Assembly: GCA_000223255.2 (NCBI GenBank)
Contig: AFUT01000007.1
Location: 80,001 to 144,000 of the forward strand
Reading direction: 5' to 3'
Length of the DNA stretch: 64,000 nucleotides
Origin: Streptococcus infantis SK970
GTDB lineage: Bacteria; Bacillota; Bacilli; Lactobacillales; Streptococcaceae
Position numbers and translations under genes: made by a program. The notes under the pieces were generated by a model. It saw nothing but the letters and a program-made list of their open reading frames with translations, searched no databases and was not told where the DNA came from. Below, piece by piece: positions 38,254 to 47,757 of this stretch (position 1 is the stretch's first letter; every line of letters starts with the position of its first letter).

Positions 38254-38558
38254 ATGTTTGTAAAAAAGGCGACAAAGTTCGCGTAATCGCTGGTAAAGAT
38301 AAGGGAACAGAAGCTGTTGTCCTTACTGCCCTTCCAAAAGTAAACAAAGTTATCGTTGAAGGTGTTAACATCGTTAAGAAACACCAACGTCCAACTAACG
38401 AACTTCCTCAAGGTGGTATCATCGAGAAGGAAGCAGCTATCCACGTATCAAACGTTCAAGTTTTGGACAAGAATGGTGTAGCTGGTCGTGTTGGTTACAA
38501 ATTTGTAGACGGTAAAAAAGTTCGCTACAACAAAAAATCAGGCGAAGCGCTTGATTAA
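38254..38558 (+). CDS. rplX: 50S ribosomal protein L24 (frameshifted)
   Basis: 101 residues after repair, normal length. L24 starts 50S assembly. The start is ATG 38254 ([18 protein letters not shown]), but one A is missing in the run at 38261-38266, so the frame from the ATG ends quickly and the rest is read from another frame. RBS aaaaggag. Confidence 0.96.
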
Positions 38559-38581
38559 TCACGAAGGAAAGGAGAAGTATA

Positions 38582-39124
38582 ATGGCAAATCGTTTAAAAG
38601 AAAAATATCTTAATGAAGTAGTTCCTGCTTTGACAGAACAATTTAACTACTCATCAGTGATGGCTGTTCCTAAAGTGGATAAGATCGTTTTGAACATGGG
38701 TGTTGGTGAAGCTGTATCAAACGCTAAAAGCCTTGAAAAAGCTGCTGAAGAATTGGCGCTTATCTCAGGTCAAAAACCACTTATCACTAAAGCTAAAAAA
38801 TCTATCGCCGGCTTCCGTCTTCGTGAAGGTGTTGCGATCGGTGCAAAAGTTACCCTTCGTGGTGAACGTATGTACGAATTCTTGGATAAATTGGTTTCAG
38901 TATCACTTCCACGTGTACGTGACTTCCACGGTGTTCCAACAAAATCATTTGACGGACGCGGAAACTACACACTTGGTGTAAAAGAGCAATTGATCTTCCC
39001 AGAAATCAACTTTGATGACGTTGACAAAACTCGTGGTCTTGACATCGTTATCGTAACTACTGCTAACACAGACGAAGAGTCACGTGCATTGCTTACAGGC
39101 CTTGGAATGCCTTTTGCAAAATAA
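38582..39124 (+). CDS. rplE: 50S ribosomal protein L5
   Basis: 180 residues, normal length. L5 binds 5S rRNA and contacts the P-site tRNA. Recognisable from [20 protein letters not shown] and the C-terminal [23 protein letters not shown] aaaggagaag. Confidence 0.98.
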   Translation: MANRLKEKYLNEVVPALTEQFNYSSVMAVPKVDKIVLNMGVGEAVSNAKSLEKAAEELALISGQKPLITKAKKSIAGFRLREGVAIGAKVTLRGERMYEFLDKLVSVSLPRVRDFHGVPTKSFDGRGNYTLGVKEQLIFPEINFDDVDKTRGLDIVIVTTANTDEESRALLTGLGMPFAK

Positions 39125-39141
39125 TATAGGAGGTATAACTA

Positions 39142-39327
39142 ATGGCTAAAAAATCTATGATTGCTAAGAACAAACGCCCAGCGAAGTTCTCTACTCAAGC
39201 ATACACTCGCTGTGAACGTTGTGGACGTCCACACTCAGTTTACCGCAAGTTTAAACTTTGCCGTGTTTGCTTCCGTGAATTGGCATATAAAGGTCAAATC
39301 CCTGGTGTAACAAAAGCATCTTGGTAA
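39142..39327 (+). CDS. rpsN: 30S ribosomal protein S14, zinc-binding type Z
   Basis: 61 residues. Two CxxC pairs (CERCGRPH and CRVCFREL) bind zinc, marking the short C+ form of S14 instead of the longer zinc-free paralogue. RBS ataggaggt. Confidence 0.97.
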   Translation: MAKKSMIAKNKRPAKFSTQAYTRCERCGRPHSVYRKFKLCRVCFRELAYKGQIPGVTKASW

Positions 39328-39610
39328 TTTAAGATATCAAGGGCGTCAAAACTCCAAGTGAAAATAGGAAACTTGACGAAGAAACTTTAGTTTCTAGGAG
39401 AGTTTATCTTTTTCACACAGAGTTTAGCCCGGGTTCAGTTGGGCCTGCCAATTTGAACACGAGCTACAGCTTTGGCAAAAAAGACCAATTTTCTTTGGAG
39501 CATCGCTCCTGCATCAAATTGCCTATTTTTGCTCTAGCTGTTACGCTCTCTGTATCATGTATTAACTAGCAAGTGCAACTTGCAAACTACTAGTAAGAGG
39601 AGAAAATAAA
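39328..39610 (+). promoter_or_regulatory. 283-base multi-hairpin spacer before rpsH
   Basis: The longest spacer in the operon, without a convincing gene. Hairpins visible: gaaact/agtttc (about 39382), gccc/gggc (about 39428), ggagc/gctcc (about 39498), gcaagt/acttgc (about 39570) framed by ctag/ctag. No T-run terminator. It could be a feedback site for S8 or another r-protein, or an RNA processing region. Confidence 0.6.
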
Positions 39611-40009
39611 ATGGTTATGACTGACCCAATCGCAGACTTCCTAACTCGTATTCGTAACGCTAACCAAGCAAAACACGAAGTACTTGAAGTACCTGCATCA
39701 AACATCAAAAAAGGGATTGCTGAAATCCTTAAACGCGAAGGTTTTGTTAAGAACGTAGAAATCATCGAAGATGACAAACAAGGCATCATCCGTGTATTCC
39801 TTAAATACGGAGCAAACGGTGAACGAGTTATCACTAACTTGAAACGCGTTTCTAAACCAGGACTTCGTGTCTACAAAAAACGTGAAGATCTTCCAAAAGT
39901 ACTTAACGGTCTTGGAATTGCTATCCTTTCAACTTCAGAAGGTTTGCTTACTGATAAAGAAGCTCGCCAAAAGAATGTTGGTGGGGAAGTTATCGCTTAC
40001 GTTTGGTAA
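39611..40009 (+). CDS. rpsH: 30S ribosomal protein S8
   Basis: 132 residues, normal length, [21 protein letters not shown]8 binds the central domain of 16S rRNA; in E. coli it also represses the spc operon. The aagaggag RBS is spaced better for ATG 39611 than for ATG 39617. Confidence 0.98.
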   Translation: MVMTDPIADFLTRIRNANQAKHEVLEVPASNIKKGIAEILKREGFVKNVEIIEDDKQGIIRVFLKYGANGERVITNLKRVSKPGLRVYKKREDLPKVLNGLGIAILSTSEGLLTDKEARQKNVGGEVIAYVW

Positions 40010-40196
40010 TATTTAGCTCCCAATTTCGTTGTGACTCTTCGTTATCGTCTCTTGCCTAACCCAAAGTTATGCCTGCGAGGCGATGTCTCGATTCACTTAG
40101 AAATTGAGACCTAAACATTAACTTTTAAATCAAAAAGATTTAAACCCCGTGAAAACTGGCCTTTATGGCCTGACAATTTAACAGGAGAATAAAAAC
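40010..40196 (+). promoter_or_regulatory. 187-base spacer with hairpins before rplF
   Basis: Non-coding. Hairpins gcct/aggc (about 40072) and gtctcgatt/aattgagac (about 40085-40111, one mismatch). No terminator T run. Confidence 0.55.
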
Positions 40197-40733
40197 ATGT
40201 CACGTATTGGTAATAAAGTTATCGTGTTGCCTGCTGGTGTTGAACTCACTAACAATGACAACGTTGTAACTGTAAAAGGACCTAAAGGAGAACTTACTCG
40301 TGAGTTCTCAAAAGATATTGAAATCCGTGTGGAAGGTACGGAAGTAACTCTTCACCGTCCAAACGATTCAAAAGAAATGAAAACTATCCACGGAACTACT
40401 CGTGCACTTTTGAACAACATGGTTATTGGTGTTTCAGAAGGATTCAAGAAAGAACTTGAAATGCGTGGGGTTGGTTACCGTGCTCAACTTCAAGGAAACA
40501 AACTTGTTTTGGCTGTTGGTAAATCACATCCAGATGAAGTTGAAGCTCCAGCAGGAATTACTTTTGAACTTCCAAACCCAACGACCATCGTTATCAGCGG
40601 AATTTCAAAAGAAAAAGTTGGTCAAACAGCTGCTTACGTACGTAGCCTTCGTTCACCAGAACCATATAAAGGTAAAGGTATCCGTTACGTTGGCGAATAT
40701 GTTCGTCTTAAAGAAGGTAAAACTGGTAAATAA
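40197..40733 (+). CDS. rplF: 50S ribosomal protein L6
   Basis: 178 residues, normal length. L6 is near the factor-binding site; the C-terminal signature [20 protein letters not shown] followed by PYKGKGIRY is present. RBS aacaggag. Confidence 0.98.
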   Translation: MSRIGNKVIVLPAGVELTNNDNVVTVKGPKGELTREFSKDIEIRVEGTEVTLHRPNDSKEMKTIHGTTRALLNNMVIGVSEGFKKELEMRGVGYRAQLQGNKLVLAVGKSHPDEVEAPAGITFELPNPTTIVISGISKEKVGQTAAYVRSLRSPEPYKGKGIRYVGEYVRLKEGKTGK

Positions 40734-40816
40734 TGTTGAGTGGTTGATTTTCAACCACCAACCTCATTACCAACTTTGTGCATAGCACACGATTTAAAAT
40801 TAAAGAGGTGAAAACT

Positions 40817-41173
40817 GTGATTTCTAAACCAGATAAAAACAAACTCCGCCAAAAACGCCACCGTCGCGTTCGCGGAAAACTCTCTGGAACTGCTGATCGC
40901 CCACGTTTGAACGTATTCCGTTCTAATACAGGCATCTACGCTCAAGTGATTGATGACGTAGCGGGTGTAACGCTCGCAAGTGCTTCAACTCTTGACAAAG
41001 AAGTTTCAAAAGGAACTAAAACTGAACAAGCCGTTGCTGTCGGTAAACTCGTTGCAGAACGTGCAAGTGCTAAAGGTATTTCAGAAGTGGTGTTCGACCG
41101 CGGTGGATATCTATATCACGGACGTGTGAAAGCTTTGGCTGATGCAGCTCGTGAAAACGGATTGAAATTCTAA
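40817..41173 (+). CDS. rplR: 50S ribosomal protein L18
   Basis: 118 residues from a GTG start at 40817 ([20 protein letters not shown]). L18 binds 5S rRNA with L5. The longer frame from 40778 adds 13 residues that do not fit and lies upstream of the aaagaggtg RBS. Confidence 0.97.
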   Translation: MISKPDKNKLRQKRHRRVRGKLSGTADRPRLNVFRSNTGIYAQVIDDVAGVTLASASTLDKEVSKGTKTEQAVAVGKLVAERASAKGISEVVFDRGGYLYHGRVKALADAARENGLKF

Positions 41174-41190
41174 TAGGAGGACACTAGAAA

Positions 41191-41685
41191 ATGGCATTTA
41201 AAGACAATGCAGTAGAACTTGAAGAACGCGTAGTTGCTGTTAACCGTGTTACAAAAGTTGTTAAAGGTGGACGTCGTCTTCGTTTCGCAGCTCTTGTAGT
41301 TGTTGGTGACCGCAATGGTCGTGTAGGATTTGGTACTGGTAAAGCTCAAGAAGTTCCAGAAGCAATCCGCAAAGCAGTAGAAGATGCTAAGAAAAACTTG
41401 ATCGAAGTTCCTATGGTTGGAACAACAATCCCACATGAAGTTCTTTCAGAATTCGGTGGAGCTAAAGTATTGTTGAAACCAGCTGTAGAAGGTTCTGGGG
41501 TTGCCGCAGGTGGTGCAGTTCGTGCCGTTGTGGAATTGGCAGGTGTGGCAGATATTACATCTAAATCACTTGGCTCTAACACTCCAATCAACATTGTTCG
41601 CGCAACTGTTGAAGGTTTGAAACAATTGAAACGCGCTGAAGAAGTTGCTGCCCTTCGTGGTATTTCAGTTTCTGATTTGGCATAA
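41191..41685 (+). CDS. rpsE: 30S ribosomal protein S5
   Basis: 164 residues, normal length. S5 helps decoding accuracy and is part of the mRNA entry path. The spectinomycin loop region ([20 protein letters not shown]) is intact. RBS aggagg. Confidence 0.98.
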   Translation: MAFKDNAVELEERVVAVNRVTKVVKGGRRLRFAALVVVGDRNGRVGFGTGKAQEVPEAIRKAVEDAKKNLIEVPMVGTTIPHEVLSEFGGAKVLLKPAVEGSGVAAGGAVRAVVELAGVADITSKSLGSNTPINIVRATVEGLKQLKRAEEVAALRGISVSDLA

Positions 41686-41698
41686 GAAAGGGGATAAA

Positions 41699-41881
41699 AT
41701 GGCTCAAATTAAAATTACTTTGACTAAGTCTCCAATCGGACGCATTCCATCACAACGTAAAACTGTTGTAGCACTTGGACTTGGCAAATTGAACAGCTCT
41801 GTTATTAAAGAAGATAACGCTGCAATTCGTGGTATGATCACTGCAGTATCTCACTTGGTAACAGTTGAAGAAGTAAAATAA
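41699..41881 (+). CDS. rpmD: 50S ribosomal protein L30
   Basis: 60 residues from ATG 41699 ([20 protein letters not shown]). The longer frame from 41645 overlaps rpsE and is not real. RBS aaagggg. Confidence 0.97.
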   Translation: MAQIKITLTKSPIGRIPSQRKTVVALGLGKLNSSVIKEDNAAIRGMITAVSHLVTVEEVK

Positions 41882-42025
41882 TAATATTTAGGGGATGTGC
41901 ATCTACTCATCCCCTAAAACTAGATATAGTCATCTTAGATGACTCAGTATAGGCGAGTTGATAGGAGAGACAACCTTTTCTCTCTTATCGGCGCTAGCAT
42001 TTTACAAAAGAGGAGAAAATATATA
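41882..42025 (+). promoter_or_regulatory. 144-base spacer with three hairpins before rplO
   Basis: taggggatg/catccccta (9 pairs, about 41889-41917), agtcatc/gatgact (about 41927-41943) and a longer gataggagaga/ctctcttatc stem. The first resembles a terminator without its T run. Confidence 0.6.
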
Positions 42026-42466
42026 ATGAAACTTCATGAATTGAAACCTGCAGAAGGTTCTCGTAAAACTCGTAACCGTGTTGGTCGTGGTACTTCATCA
42101 GGTAATGGTAAAACATCTGGTCGTGGTCAAAAAGGTCAAAAAGCGCGTAGCGGTGGCGGTGTACGTCTTGGTTTTGAAGGTGGACAAACTCCATTGTTCC
42201 GTCGTCTTCCAAAACGTGGATTTACAAACATCAACGCTAAAGAATATGCTATTGTAAACCTTGATCAATTAAACGCCTTTGATGACGGTGCTGAAGTAAC
42301 TCCAGTGGTACTTGTAGAATCAGGAATTGTTAAAGCTGAAAAATCAGGTATTAAAATTCTTGGTAACGGTGAGTTGACTAAGAAATTAACTGTGAAAGCA
42401 GCTAAATTCTCAAAATCTGCTGAGGAAGCTATCACTGCTAAGGGTGGTTCTGTAGAAGTCATCTAA
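42026..42466 (+). CDS. rplO: 50S ribosomal protein L15
   Basis: 146 residues from ATG 42026 ([20 protein letters not shown]). Glycine- and arginine-rich N-terminus ([20 protein letters not shown]) typical of L15, a late-assembly protein. RBS agaggag. Confidence 0.98.
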   Translation: MKLHELKPAEGSRKTRNRVGRGTSSGNGKTSGRGQKGQKARSGGGVRLGFEGGQTPLFRRLPKRGFTNINAKEYAIVNLDQLNAFDDGAEVTPVVLVESGIVKAEKSGIKILGNGELTKKLTVKAAKFSKSAEEAITAKGGSVEVI

Positions 42467-42478
42467 GAGGGGTGACCT

Positions 42479-43789
42479 ATGTTTTTTAAATTATTAAAAG
42501 AAGCTCTCAAGGTTAAACAAGTTCGATCGAAAATTTTATTTACAATTTTCATCGTATTTGTTTTTCGTATTGGTACTAGTATCACTGTACCATGGGTAAA
42601 TGCAAATAGCTTGAACGCTTTGAGTGGGCTATCTTTCTTGAATATGTTGAGCTTGGTGTCAGGTAATGCCATGAAAAACTTTTCGGTTTTTGCACTTGGA
42701 GTTAGTCCTTACATTACAGCCTCAATCGTCGTCCAACTCTTGCAAATGGATTTATTACCCAAGTTTGTAGAGTGGGGGAAACAAGGGGAAGTTGGTCGTA
42801 GAAAGTTAAACCAAGCGACTCGATACATTGCACTAGTGCTTGCATTTGTCCAATCAGTCGGGATTACTGCTGGTTTTAATGCTCTATCTGGAGCTAAACT
42901 TTTAACTGTACCACTTACGCCACAGGTTTTCCTTGTGATTGGAGTCATCTTAACAGCGGGAAGTATGATTGTAACCTGGTTAGGAGAGCAAATCACAGAT
43001 AAGGGATATGGGAATGGTGTTTCAATGATCATCTTTGCAGGGATTGTTGCTTCGATTCCTGATATGATTAAAGGCATTTATGTGGATTACTTTGTCAATG
43101 TTCCAAGCAGTCGTTTGACATCGTCTCTTATTTTTGTTGTTATCTTAATCATCGCTGTTTTGTTGATTGTTTACTTTACAACTTACGTTGAACAAGCTAA
43201 ATATAAAATCCCAATTCAGTATACAAAGGTAGCTCAAGGTGCGCCATCAAGTTCCTATCTTCCTTTGAAAATTAACCCTGCTGGGGTTATTCCTGTTATC
43301 TTTGCTAGCTCCATTACAGCAGCACCAGCTGCAATCTTACAATTCGTAAGTGCGTCTGGTCTTAATTGGGAGTGGGTCAAAACAGCTCAAGAGTTGGTGT
43401 CGACGTCAACTCCGACAGGTGTTGCTTTGTACGCTCTGTTGATTATTCTCTTTACATTCTTCTATACATTTGTACAGATTAATCCAGAGAAAGCGGCAGA
43501 AAATTTACAAAAGAGCGGAGCGTACATCCATGGAGTCCGTCCTGGTAAAGGGACTGAAGAATATATGTCAAAACTTCTTCGTCGTCTCGCAACAGTCGGC
43601 TCTCTTTTCCTAGGTGTGATTTCTATCCTACCTATTGTAGCTAAAGATCTATTTGGTCTTTCAGAAGTTGTCGCTTTTGGGGGAACAAGTCTCTTGATCA
43701 TTATCTCTACTGGTATTGAAGGAATTAAGCAGTTGGAAGGTTATCTATTGAAACGTAAGTATGTTGGTTTCTTAGATACAACAGAATAA
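42479..43789 (+). CDS. secY: Protein translocase subunit SecY
   Basis: 436 residues with ten membrane helices; the channel of the Sec export machine, which also uses SecE and SecG. Recognised from FKLLKEALKVKQVRSKILFT, NGVSMIIFAGIVASIPDM and the C-terminal GTSLLIIISTGIEGIKQLEG. It lies 12 bases after rplO in the same transcript. Confidence 0.97.
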   Translation: MFFKLLKEALKVKQVRSKILFTIFIVFVFRIGTSITVPWVNANSLNALSGLSFLNMLSLVSGNAMKNFSVFALGVSPYITASIVVQLLQMDLLPKFVEWGKQGEVGRRKLNQATRYIALVLAFVQSVGITAGFNALSGAKLLTVPLTPQVFLVIGVILTAGSMIVTWLGEQITDKGYGNGVSMIIFAGIVASIPDMIKGIYVDYFVNVPSSRLTSSLIFVVILIIAVLLIVYFTTYVEQAKYKIPIQYTKVAQGAPSSSYLPLKINPAGVIPVIFASSITAAPAAILQFVSASGLNWEWVKTAQELVSTSTPTGVALYALLIILFTFFYTFVQINPEKAAENLQKSGAYIHGVRPGKGTEEYMSKLLRRLATVGSLFLGVISILPIVAKDLFGLSEVVAFGGTSLLIIISTGIEGIKQLEGYLLKRKYVGFLDTTE

Positions 43790-43944
43790 TTGTAATAGAA
43801 AATAAAATTCACTATTGCTCAGAGAGTGGAGTGTAAAAATCAAAGACCTTGTCAGATTTTTATCTCCTCTCTTCTATTTTGTTTTTAAATAGGAGTTGAA
43901 ATGAATTTTTGCTTCTATTTAAATACAAAAAAGGAGTTTGAATC
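43790..43944 (+). promoter_or_regulatory. Structured spacer between secY and adk
   Basis: Long stem aaaaatc/gattttt with ggag/ctcc and an outer agaga/tctct (about 43818-43878); no T run at its end. It lies before an aaaggag RBS. Confidence 0.5.
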
Positions 43945-44583
43945 ATGAATCTTTTGATTATGGGTTTACCTGGTGCAGGTAAAGGGACACAAGCAGCGAA
44001 AATTGTTGAACAGTTTCACGTTGCCCACATCTCAACAGGTGACATGTTCCGTGCAGCAATGGCTAACCAAACTGAAATGGGTGTATTAGCTAAGTCTTAT
44101 ATCGATAAAGGCGAATTGGTTCCAGATGAAGTTACAAATGGAATTGTTAAAGAACGTCTTTCTCAAGATGATATTAAAGAAACTGGTTTCTTGTTGGATG
44201 GATACCCACGTACAATTGAGCAAGCTCATGCCTTAGATAAAACATTGGCTGAACTTGGAATTAAACTTGAAGGTGTTATCAACATCGAAGTAGACCCATC
44301 ATGCCTACTTGAACGTTTGAGTGGTCGTATCATTCACCGTGAAACTGGCGAAACTTTCCATAAAGTATTCAACCCACCAGTTGACTACAAAGAGGAAGAT
44401 TACTACCAACGCGAAGATGATAAACCAGAGACAGTAAAACGTCGTTTGGATGTCAATATTGCTCAAGGTGAACCAATCATTGCATACTATCGTGCTAAAG
44501 GTCTAGTACATGATATCGAAGGCAACCAAGATATCAATGATGTCTTTAAAGATATCGAAAAGGTATTGACAAATTTGAAATAA
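43945..44583 (+). CDS. adk: Adenylate kinase
   Basis: 212 residues. Keeps AMP, ADP and ATP in balance. P-loop [13 protein letters not shown]-binding TGDMFRAA and the LID region ([14 protein letters not shown]) without the zinc cysteines seen in some Gram-positives. Commonly follows secY, as here. Confidence 0.97.
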   Translation: MNLLIMGLPGAGKGTQAAKIVEQFHVAHISTGDMFRAAMANQTEMGVLAKSYIDKGELVPDEVTNGIVKERLSQDDIKETGFLLDGYPRTIEQAHALDKTLAELGIKLEGVINIEVDPSCLLERLSGRIIHRETGETFHKVFNPPVDYKEEDYYQREDDKPETVKRRLDVNIAQGEPIIAYYRAKGLVHDIEGNQDINDVFKDIEKVLTNLK

Positions 44584-44598
44584 AAGCGTTTTTCAGGC

Positions 44599-44627
44599 TT
44601 GCAAAATGTCTTGACAAATGTTATACT
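44599..44627 (+). promoter_or_regulatory. Promoter of infA and the alpha operon
   Basis: TTGCAA (44599-44604), 17 bases, TATACT (44622-44627). A nearer TTGACA at 44611 is only five bases from the -10. Confidence 0.65.
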
Positions 44628-44700
44628 GAGTTAGTCTGACTTATAATTGTTGTCTCTGTGTCTAGAGGCATCAAATCGAAATTTAGGGAGGTACTTTTGC

Positions 44701-44919
44701 GTGGCAAAAGACGATGTGATTGAAGTTGAAGGCAAAGTAGTCGATACAATGCCTAACGCAATGTTTACGGTTGAACTTGAAAATGGACATCAGATTTTAG
44801 CAACAGTTTCTGGTAAAATTCGTAAAAACTATATTCGTATTTTAGCGGGAGATCGTGTTACTGTTGAGATGAGTCCATATGACTTGACACGTGGACGTAT
44901 CACTTACCGCTTTAAATAA
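44701..44919 (+). CDS. infA: Translation initiation factor IF-1
   Basis: 72 residues, OB fold, GTG start ([20 protein letters not shown]) after aggaggt. It binds the A site during initiation. The longer frame from 44647 is upstream sequence without the family. Confidence 0.97.
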   Translation: MAKDDVIEVEGKVVDTMPNAMFTVELENGHQILATVSGKIRKNYIRILAGDRVTVEMSPYDLTRGRITYRFK

Positions 44920-44943
44920 TCGAAAAACTTGGAGGGATAAGAA

Positions 44944-45060
44944 ATGAAAGTAAGACCATCGGTCAAACCAATTTGCGAATACTGTAAAGTAATTCGTCGT
45001 AATGGTCGTGTTATGGTAATTTGCCCAGCAAATCCAAAACACAAACAACGTCAAGGATAA
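44944..45060 (+). CDS. rpmJ: 50S ribosomal protein L36
   Basis: 38 residues, [20 protein letters not shown] and onward. The zinc residues are C11, C14, C27 and H33 (CEYC, CPANPKH), the zinc-binding form. Too short for most gene callers; it lies between infA and rpsM. Confidence 0.97.
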
Positions 45061-45077
45061 GATAGAAAGGAGAAAAC

Positions 45078-45443
45078 ATGGCTCGTATTGCTGGAGTTGA
45101 TATTCCAAATGACAAACGCGTAGTTATCTCATTGACTTATGTCTATGGTATCGGACTTGCAACATCTCAAAAGATTTTGGCAGCTGCTGGAGTTTCAGAA
45201 GATATTCGTGTTCGTGACCTTACATCAGATCAAGAAGATGCTATCCGTCGTGAAGTGGATGCAATTAAAGTTGAAGGTGACCTTCGTCGTGAAGTGAACT
45301 TGAACATCAAACGTTTGATGGAAATCGGTTCATACCGTGGTATCCGTCACCGTCGTGGACTTCCTGTCCGTGGACAAAACACTAAAAACAACGCTCGCAC
45401 TCGTAAAGGTAAAGCTGTTGCGATTGCTGGTAAGAAAAAATAA
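45078..45443 (+). CDS. rpsM: 30S ribosomal protein S13
   Basis: 121 residues, normal length. S13 bridges to the 50S subunit and contacts P-site tRNA through its basic tail ([20 protein letters not shown]). RBS aaaggag. Confidence 0.98.
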   Translation: MARIAGVDIPNDKRVVISLTYVYGIGLATSQKILAAAGVSEDIRVRDLTSDQEDAIRREVDAIKVEGDLRREVNLNIKRLMEIGSYRGIRHRRGLPVRGQNTKNNARTRKGKAVAIAGKKK

Positions 45444-45460
45444 TATAGGAGGTAAAAGTC

Positions 45461-45844
45461 TTGGCTAAACCAACACGTAAACGTCGTGTGAAGAAAAATA
45501 TCGAATCTGGTATTGCTCATATTCACGCTACATTTAATAACACTATTGTTATGATTACTGATGTGCATGGTAATGCAATCGCTTGGTCATCAGCTGGTGC
45601 TCTTGGTTTCAAAGGTTCTCGTAAATCTACACCATTTGCTGCTCAAATGGCTTCTGAAGCTGCTGCAAAATCTGCACAAGAACACGGTCTTAAATCAGTT
45701 GAAGTTACTGTAAAAGGTCCAGGTTCTGGTCGTGAGTCAGCTATTCGTGCTCTTGCTGCCGCTGGTCTTGAAGTAACAGCAATTCGTGATGTGACTCCAG
45801 TGCCACACAATGGTGCTCGTCCTCCAAAACGTCGCCGTGTATAA
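45461..45844 (+). CDS. rpsK: 30S ribosomal protein S11
   Basis: 127 residues, TTG start ([20 protein letters not shown]) eight bases after taggaggt. S11 lies in the platform near the mRNA exit; it has the basic C-terminus [12 protein letters not shown]. Confidence 0.98.
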
Positions 45845-45887
45845 TCATTACCTTTACACTGCTTTTCGTTTAAGAGGGAGTAACTAA

Positions 45888-46822
45888 ATGATCGAGTTTG
45901 AAAAACCAAATATAACAAAAATTGATGAAAATAAAGATTATGGCAAGTTTGTAATCGAACCACTAGAACGTGGATACGGTACAACACTTGGTAACTCTCT
46001 TCGTCGTGTACTTCTTGCTTCTCTTCCAGGAGCAGCTGTTACATCTATCGATATCGATGGAGTATTACATGAGTTTGATACAATTCCTGGCGTTCGCGAA
46101 GACGTGATGCAAATCATTCTGAACATTAAAGGTATTGCAGTTAAATCATATGTAAAAGACGAAAAGACTATTGAACTTGATGTTGAAGGTCCTGCTGAAG
46201 TGACAGCCGGAGATATTTTAACTGATAGTGATATTGAAATCGTAAATCCAGATCATTATCTTTTCACAATCGGAGAAGGTGCTTCATTTAAAGCAACTAT
46301 GACTGTAAACACTGGTCGTGGTTATGTACCTGCAGATGAAAATAAAAAGATAATGCCCCAGTTGGAACACTTGCTGTAGATTCTATTTATACACCAGTTA
46401 CAAAAGTTAACTATCAAGTTGAACCTGCTCGTGTAGGAAGCAATGATGGTTTCGACAAATTAACCCTTGAAATCTTGACAAATGGAACTATTATTCCAGA
46501 AGATGCTTTAGGGCTTTCAGCACGTATTTTGACAGAACATCTTGATTTGTTTACAAATCTTACAGAGATTGCAAAATCTGCAGAAGTGATGAAAGAAGCT
46601 GATACTGAATCGGACGACCGTATTTTGGAACGTACGATTGAGGAACTTGACTTGTCTGTACGCTCATATAACTGTTTGAAGCGTGCTGGTATCAATACTG
46701 TGCATGATTTGACAGAAAAATCTGAAGCAGAGATGATGAAAGTAAGAAATCTTGGACGCAAGAGTTTGGAAGAAGTGAAACTCAAACTCATTGATTTGGG
46801 TCTTGGATTAAAAGATAAATAA
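45888..46822 (+). CDS. rpoA: RNA polymerase alpha subunit (frameshifted)
   Basis: 311 residues after repair, normal length. The N-terminal domain assembles the polymerase and the C-terminal domain ([20 protein letters not shown]) reads UP elements and activators. One A is missing at 46346-46351; repair gives [20 protein letters not shown] and joins the halves (45888-46379 and 46475-46822). As an essential gene this is a sequence error. Confidence 0.97.
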
Positions 46823-46833
46823 AGGAGGAATAC

Positions 46834-47220
46834 ATGGCTTACCGTAAACTAGGACGCACTAGCTCACAACGTAAAGCAATGCTTCGCGATTTGACAACTG
46901 ACCTTTTGATCAACGAATCAATCGTGACAACTGAAGCTCGTGCTAAAGAAATCCGTAAAACTGTTGAAAAAATGATTACTCTAGGTAAACGTGGTGATTT
47001 GCATGCACGTCGTCAAGCTGCTGCTTTCGTACGTAATGAAATCGCATCTGAAAACTATGATGAAGCAACTGATAAGTACACTTCTACTACAGCACTTCAA
47101 AAATTGTTCTCAGAAATCGCACCTCGTTACGCAGAACGTAACGGTGGATACACTCGTATCCTTAAAACTGAACCACGTCGTGGTGATGCAGCGCCAATGG
47201 CGATCATCGAATTAGTATAA
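46834..47220 (+). CDS. rplQ: 50S ribosomal protein L17
   Basis: 128 residues, normal length. L17 sits at the base of the 50S subunit. It ends the alpha operon; the N-terminus [20 protein letters not shown] is conserved. RBS aaaggagg. Confidence 0.98.
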   Translation: MAYRKLGRTSSQRKAMLRDLTTDLLINESIVTTEARAKEIRKTVEKMITLGKRGDLHARRQAAAFVRNEIASENYDEATDKYTSTTALQKLFSEIAPRYAERNGGYTRILKTEPRRGDAAPMAIIELV

Positions 47221-47335
47221 AATCATCAATTTTGTTGAGTGTTATGATGATGGAGCCCTGTGCTCTTAGTCTAGCTCTGGTCTACCGCTAGGACTTTTGT
47301 CCTAGCGGGAACACTCATCATAAGATGATAGGGTA
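47221..47335 (+). other. Structured RNA segment after rplQ
   Basis: Three-way-junction-like fold: outer gagtgtt/aacactc (47235-47241, 47310-47316), inner gagc/gctc and a perfect ccgctaggac/gtcctagcgg hairpin (47285-47294, 47299-47308). I do not recognise a known RNA. It lies just upstream of the operon terminator. Confidence 0.5.
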
Positions 47336-47336
47336 G

Positions 47337-47392
47337 ACGCTTGTTTACGAAATTGTTTTCTTTTAAGAACAATTTCGTAAGCAGGCGTTTTT
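47337..47392 (+). terminator. Terminator of the ribosomal operon
   Basis: Very long stem tttacgaaattgtt/aacaatttcgtaag inside acgcttg/caggcgt, then T run. Confidence 0.9.
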
Positions 47393-47411
47393 AGTTTTTT
47401 TGAAGTAAATG

Positions 47412-47420
47412 TGCTATACT
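47412..47420 (+). promoter_or_regulatory. Extended -10 promoter of the ACT-domain gene
   Basis: TGCTATACT (TATACT at 47415-47420), no good -35. Confidence 0.55.
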
Positions 47421-47481
47421 GAGAAAAAAGAAAAATATAGATATGGTTATTTTTCTATGATTTCAAAGATGGAGGACCAAT

Positions 47482-47748
47482 ATGAAAGCTATTATAACTG
47501 TTGTTGGAAAAGATAAGGGTGGTATTGTTGCAGGGGTTGCGACTAAGATTGCTGAATTAGGATTAAATATTGATGATATTTCACAAACTGTCTTGGATGA
47601 GTTCTTCACCATGATGGCTGTAGTATCCAGTGATGAAAAACATGATTTTACTCAACTAAGAAATGAGTTTGAAGCTTTTGGACAGACATTGAATGTCAAA
47701 ATCAATATTCAGAGCGCGGCTATTTTCGATGCTATGTATAATATCTAG
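47482..47748 (+). CDS. ACT domain protein (UPF0237)
   Basis: 88 residues, one ACT domain (ITVVGKDKGGIVAGVATKIA), the size of the GcvR-like UPF0237 family. ACT domains bind amino acids. It lies nine bases before the UPF0210 gene and is nearly always paired with it; the pair may act as sensor and effector, but no function is proven. Confidence 0.88.
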   Translation: MKAIITVVGKDKGGIVAGVATKIAELGLNIDDISQTVLDEFFTMMAVVSSDEKHDFTQLRNEFEAFGQTLNVKINIQSAAIFDAMYNI

Positions 47749-47757
47749 GAGGTACTT

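Noticed and set aside
35361..42025. Ribosomal spacers as BOX or RUP repeats
   Set aside because: The spacers share no sequence with one another, and I see no RUP ends or BOX modules.
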